From positions 62,001 to 126,000 of the forward strand of contig CALKKS010000013.1 in NCBI GenBank assembly GCA_937995345.1: a stretch of 64,000 nt of DNA, in the 5' to 3' direction. Of the stretch, positions 61,037-64,000 are shown in pieces; position 1 is the first letter of the stretch; each line of letters begins with the position of its first letter. A program made the position numbers and the translations under genes. The stretch is from an uncultured Collinsella sp. Lineage in GTDB: Bacteria > Actinomycetota > Coriobacteriia > Coriobacteriales > Coriobacteriaceae. A model generated the notes under the pieces. The model had not been told where the DNA came from. It did no database searches and saw only the letters and a list, made by a program, of their open reading frames with translations.

Positions 61037-61567
61037 ATGTCGTATTTGGATTTGGCTCGGGGTCGTTATTCTTGTCGCGAGTTTGAGGATCGTTCTGTTG
61101 AGCAGGCTGTGGTGGATGCCATTGTTGAGGCTGGGCGTATTGCTCCTTCTGCTTGTAATAATCATCCAACCCGTGTGATGGTGCTGGATACGCCTGAGCT
61201 TCTGGAGAAGGCTGCTGCCTGTCAGCCTCGGTTTGCTCGTGATGGGTCTATCTTTGGGGCTCCGCTTATCTTCCTTATCTGCAGCGTTACCGACGATGCT
61301 TGGGTGCGTCCTTATGACCAGATGAACTCCAGTGCCATCGACACCTCGATCGTCTGCGATCAGATGATGATGGAGGCCGAGGAGCAGGGCCTGGGTACGT
61401 GCTGGGTGTGCCATTTTAAGCCCGAGGTGGCCTGTGAGCAGTTCAGCCTGCCCGAGGGCATCTATCCCTATCATATGCTCGTCTGCGGCTATCCTGCCGA
61501 CCATATCGCCGATCCCGAACACCGCGAGGCCCGCACCATTCCCCTCCCCGACTTCATCCTCAAGTAG
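61037..61567 (+). CDS. Nitroreductase family protein
   Basis: 176-aa FMN-dependent nitroreductase. DLARGRYSCREFEDRSVE at the N terminus and GRIAPSACNNHPTRVMVL give the FMN-binding Arg and Ser. C-terminal AEEQGLGTCWVCHF is typical. ATG 61037 follows GGAGG. Codon use changes within the gene: T-ending codons dominate up to about 61280 and C-ending codons after, so the 5' part may have been acquired by recombination. Confidence 0.9.
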   Translation: MSYLDLARGRYSCREFEDRSVEQAVVDAIVEAGRIAPSACNNHPTRVMVLDTPELLEKAAACQPRFARDGSIFGAPLIFLICSVTDDAWVRPYDQMNSSAIDTSIVCDQMMMEAEEQGLGTCWVCHFKPEVACEQFSLPEGIYPYHMLVCGYPADHIADPEHREARTIPLPDFILK

Positions 61568-61594
61568 ATTTTTGGGACATGCCTTAAAATCCAC
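61564..61594. repeat. AGATTTTTGGGACATGCC repeat, copy 2
   Basis: GTAGATTTTTGGGACATGCC (from 61564) and its right arm resemble the repeat at 39447-39479 in inverted orientation (27 of 31). It overlaps the nitroreductase stop codon. Confidence 0.65.
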
Positions 61595-61613
61595 CTTTGA
61601 CCGCTCACCCGTT

Positions 61614-61657
61614 CGCCGAGTTCTGTGCCCTCAAACGCAGGACTCGGCGTTTTGTTT
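61614..61657 (+). terminator. Terminator of the nitroreductase gene
   Basis: CGCCGAGT (61614-61621) pairs with ACTCGGCG (61642-61649), followed by TTTTGTTTT. Confidence 0.8.
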
Positions 61658-61677
61658 TGCAGACTGCATACAGCCAC

Positions 61678-61707
61678 AAAAAAGGACCCACAAGCTGTGA
61701 GCCCTTT
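61678..61707 (-). terminator. Terminator of divIVA
   Basis: Imperfect stem AAAGG...CCTTT with CCCAC/GTGAG inner part and TTTTTT on the minus strand. Confidence 0.5.
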
Positions 61708-61732
61708 CTAGGCGCTAAATGATAGCAGGATA

Positions 61733-62410
61733 TTAGTCCAAGTCGTCGGCAGCGAAGTTGTCAATCGGTGCGAAGGGATCGGCAACGGGGATAACCGGCT
61801 CGGCAACGGGCAGCGGCTCGGCAGCAGGAACGGTCACAGCCGGAGAAGCGGCGGAACCGACCGGCGTGGAAGCCATGAGATCGGACGGGAAGGAGTTCTG
61901 AGCATCGTCCATGAAGTGCTGGATGAGCTTGAGGTACTCGGCCTTAAACTCCTCACGGGAAGCCTTAAGACGGTCGATCTCCTCAAGCTCGGCCTGCTTC
62001 TCGGTCAGGGCCTGACGGATGACCTCGCGGGCCTTGGCGTCGGCCTCGTTGCGGATGCGGTCAGCGTTCTCGTTGGCGTCGTTGACAATGCCCTCGGCGG
62101 TCTGCTGGGCAGCAATCAGGGCAGCGGAAATCTGACGCTCCTGAGCGGAGAAGTCGGGCGCGGGAGCGGCCACGGGGGCGGCAGGGACGGCCTGGGCGGC
62201 AGCATCCTGCGCCTGAGCGAGCTGGGCCTGCGTGTCGGCGAGCTGCTGCTCGGTGGCGGTCAGACGACCCTTAAGATCGACAATCTTGGCGAGCATGGCG
62301 TCGACCTCAGAGGACAGGGTCTCCAGGAAGACGTCGACCTCGGCGGGATCGTAGCCGCGCTTGGCCTCAGAGAAGGTCTGAGCCTGAATGTCAGCAGGGG
62401 TAATAGCCAT
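61733..62410 (-). CDS. divIVA: DivIVA-domain cell division/polarity protein
   Basis: 225 aa. N-terminal DivIVA lipid-binding domain (residues 1-35: ITPADIQAQTFSEAKRGYDP, AEVDVFLETL). A coiled coil follows at about 35-80 and again at 92-165, with an Ala/Pro linker between them. The C terminus is Ala/Pro/Val-rich. ATG 62410 follows AAAGGAG. It is the last gene of the division cluster and likely marks poles or septa. Confidence 0.9.
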   Translation of the reverse strand: MAITPADIQAQTFSEAKRGYDPAEVDVFLETLSSEVDAMLAKIVDLKGRLTATEQQLADTQAQLAQAQDAAAQAVPAAPVAAPAPDFSAQERQISAALIAAQQTAEGIVNDANENADRIRNEADAKAREVIRQALTEKQAELEEIDRLKASREEFKAEYLKLIQHFMDDAQNSFPSDLMASTPVGSAASPAVTVPAAEPLPVAEPVIPVADPFAPIDNFAADDLD

Positions 62411-62472
62411 AACAAGTTCTCCTTTATCTTCGCCTTGGCGCCGTGCGCCCGACGTGAGTTACTAAGCCAGTT

Positions 62473-62754
62473 TTATATGAGTATACCTATAAGAAGTTGC
62501 AGAACCAGCTTCTGCACCAACTGCAACGCAATAATCGCAACGACCGGCGAAAAATCGACGCCGCCCATCGGCGGGATAAACCGGCGGAACAAATTGAGCC
62601 ACGGGCCGCACACGCTATCGAGAACAGCGGCGATATCCTGTAGCAATCCACCCTGCTTCATGGGAATCCACGTCATAAGGCAGTAAACCACAATGAGCGT
62701 GGAGTAAAAGTTGAACAGCGTATTGACCAGCTGGACAATGGTGTAGATGTTGAT
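62473..62754 (-). CDS. YggT-family membrane protein, non-canonical start
   Basis: About 93 aa. The family YggT segments are clear: YSTLIVVYCLMTWIPM, VCGPWLNLFRRFIPPMGG and FSPVVAIIALQLVQKLV. The frame begins right after the sepF stop with no ATG, GTG or TTG until the middle of the conserved helix (GTG 62691). ATC 62754 lies 6 nt after GAGGAG (62766-62761) and ATT 62760 directly after it. I propose a rare ATC/ATT start. A sequencing or assembly error would be the other explanation. Confidence 0.7.
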   Translation of the reverse strand: MNIYTIVQLVNTLFNFYSTLIVVYCLMTWIPMKQGGLLQDIAAVLDSVCGPWLNLFRRFIPPMGGVDFSPVVAIIALQLVQKLVLQLLIGILI

Positions 62755-62775
62755 GAGAATCTCCTCGTCTTGTTT

Positions 62776-63501
62776 TTACTTAAGGTAGCCGTCGGCACGG
62801 AGCTTTTTGAGGTCCGAATCTTTGACCTCGCAACCGGTGGGCAGCACCATAAACACGCGATCGCCCACCTCTTTGACTGTGGCACCCAGGCCGCAGGCAA
62901 AGCCGTAAGAGAAGTCCAGGACGCGCTTGGCGACCTCAGTACGAACGCCCACAAAAATCAGCGCGACAGGCTGCTTGGTGCGCACGCGGCGCACGACGGT
63001 CTCCACGTCGTCATAGCTCTCGGGGCGCAGGACATAGGCCGGCAGCTGCGGCGTAGCGTTGATGATGTTGCTCGCATACGCCGAGGCATCGCTCGGTGAG
63101 GGAGCAGGTGCGGGGGCAGCAGCGCGGGCACGCGTGCTCTCGGCGTAGCTCGACGGCGTGTCGTAGGCACCGGGACGATAACCGCCCGCAACCGTCTCCT
63201 GCGAGCGCGATGGCGGGTTGTAGGTCGTAGCGTGGCGAGAATCGTCGCCGACCAGCTGACCGGAGCGTGTGTACACGGCCACCGACTCGGCCTCGCCGCG
63301 GCGCGTCTGACCCAACAGGCCGTTGCTCGGCTCGTCCTGGGTGTAGAAGCCATCGCCCGAGGCGCCGCTGTAGCCATTGTTCTGGAAGCCGTCGTCATAG
63401 CCGTCATCGTAGCCGTAGTCGTCGTCCTGACCATAACCCTGGTCGTAACCCTGCTGGCCGCCCAGGTGCATCTTATTTTTAATCTCGTCAAGGAAGCCCA
63501 T
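62776..63501 (-). CDS. sepF: Cell division protein SepF
   Basis: 241 aa. The N-terminal amphipathic helix GFLDEIKNKMHLGG is the membrane anchor. Residues about 20-160 are a long Gly/Tyr/Asp/Ala/Pro-rich disordered linker. The C-terminal about 80 residues are the SepF domain (PESYDDVETVVRRVRTKQPV; VLDFSYGFACGLGATVKEVG). It tethers FtsZ to the membrane. ATG 63501 follows GAGAGGAC. The linker is longer than usual for SepF. Confidence 0.92.
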   Translation of the reverse strand: MGFLDEIKNKMHLGGQQGYDQGYGQDDDYGYDDGYDDGFQNNGYSGASGDGFYTQDEPSNGLLGQTRRGEAESVAVYTRSGQLVGDDSRHATTYNPPSRSQETVAGGYRPGAYDTPSSYAESTRARAAAPAPAPSPSDASAYASNIINATPQLPAYVLRPESYDDVETVVRRVRTKQPVALIFVGVRTEVAKRVLDFSYGFACGLGATVKEVGDRVFMVLPTGCEVKDSDLKKLRADGYLK

Positions 63502-63561
63502 GGTTGTGTCCTCTCGCGGTTTAGTGCAGGCGCTCCGATAATCAGTGCGCACTTCAGAGCC

Positions 63562-64000
63562 TTATTTTACTGCAAACTCCGGGCTAAATACTACCCTGCC
63601 CAGGCGAACAAGCGTTGAGCCCTCCTCAAGGGCAGGCTCAAAGTCCTCGCTCATGCCGCAGGAAAGCTCGGGCAGGCTCAGATCGGAGTGCGTAGCCTCA
63701 AGCTCATCTCTCAGCTCACGCAGCCCGGCAAAGGTGCGGCGCGCCACATCTTTATTCCCCCGCGGCGCCATAGTCATAAGGCCCTGCACACAAATTCCCT
63801 CAAGCTCCGCAAGCTCGCCGGCGAAGGCACGAATCTCGTCGGGCGAAAAGCCGCCCTTGGACTCCTCGCCGCTCACATTGACCTCGATCAGCACGCGCTG
63901 GGGGCCGGAGAGCTCGCCCGCCTCAATCTTGCGGACCGCACGGGTCGAGATAGCCTGCGCCAAATGCAGCGAGCTTACCGAATGAATCAGCTCGGCCGAG
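63562..64000 (-). CDS. PLP homeostasis protein YggS (partial)
   Basis: YggS/COG0325 (PLPBP) protein, C-terminal 145 codons; the 5' end lies beyond the right edge. Visible: LIHSVSSLHLAQAISTRA, LIEVNVSGEESKGGFSP, GLMTMAPRG and LSCGMSEDFEPALEEGSTLVR. It binds PLP and balances its pool. Located beside sepF as in many Gram-positives. Confidence 0.93.
   Translation of the reverse strand, partial: SAELIHSVSSLHLAQAISTRAVRKIEAGELSGPQRVLIEVNVSGEESKGGFSPDEIRAFAGELAELEGICVQGLMTMAPRGNKDVARRTFAGLRELRDELEATHSDLSLPELSCGMSEDFEPALEEGSTLVRLGRVVFSPEFAVK

Overview
The window is high-GC DNA with strong GGAGG-type ribosome binding sites, from a strictly anaerobic actinobacterium. The best guess is Coriobacteriia, probably a gut Collinsella. 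Reasons: a selenocysteine formate hydrogenlyase, an oxygen-sensitive 2-hydroxyacyl-CoA dehydratase-type system, short ThiC, a DivIVA/SepF/YggS division cluster, and the codon usage. The genus is inferred from memory of protein families, not from a search.

Layout. 1-7226 (minus): a formate hydrogenlyase operon, hydN-like - fdhF (in-frame UGA Sec140) - hyfA - hyfB - hyfC - hyfD, running off the left edge. 7559-9736: a RelB/PIN toxin-antitoxin pair and an AbiEi/DUF559-like gene. 9798-10388: tRNA-Pro and tRNA-Gly with their promoter, terminators and a scar-like duplication of the tRNA-Gly 3' end. 10400-11758: brnQ. 11826-19694 (minus): one co-directional run of two 2-hydroxyacyl-CoA dehydratase-family proteins, their activator, a glycosyltransferase broken by one TAG, selD (itself a Sec protein), yedF, a DUF3343 Se/S-carrier protein and a cysteine desulfurase-like enzyme, closed by a clear terminator. 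20145-25651 (minus): molybdenum cofactor supply (moeA, mogA-like, modA, modB, modC). 25864-46235: mostly housekeeping and metabolism (CLC channel, lipid kinase, ribosome rescue, xpt, MFS, metY, rnpB, rpsA, cysteine desulfidase, rpiB, ndk, argH, argG, HAD phosphatases, an AAA ATPase). 46382-56292: polA, M18 aminopeptidase, yaaA, TPP riboswitch-thiC, thiD, pentapeptide and SGNH proteins. 56368-64000: PARG-like protein, BI-1 protein, Pit/PhoU-like phosphate uptake, nitroreductase, and divIVA-yggT-sepF-yggS.

How it fits together. FdhF needs selenocysteine and a molybdenum pterin cofactor, and the same 25 kb carries selenophosphate synthesis, selenium/sulfur handling, molybdate uptake and late Moco assembly. 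The dehydratase-like pair lies in the selenium run and is the best candidate here for an undescribed selenium-linked redox system.

The intergenic spaces are unusual. At least six copies of a ~70-bp hairpin with conserved GTTGCGGTGAAATA ends and covarying stems sit just after gene ends. Around them are other long, near-perfect inverted repeats with unrelated stem sequences. These look like a dispersed repeat system doubling as terminators.
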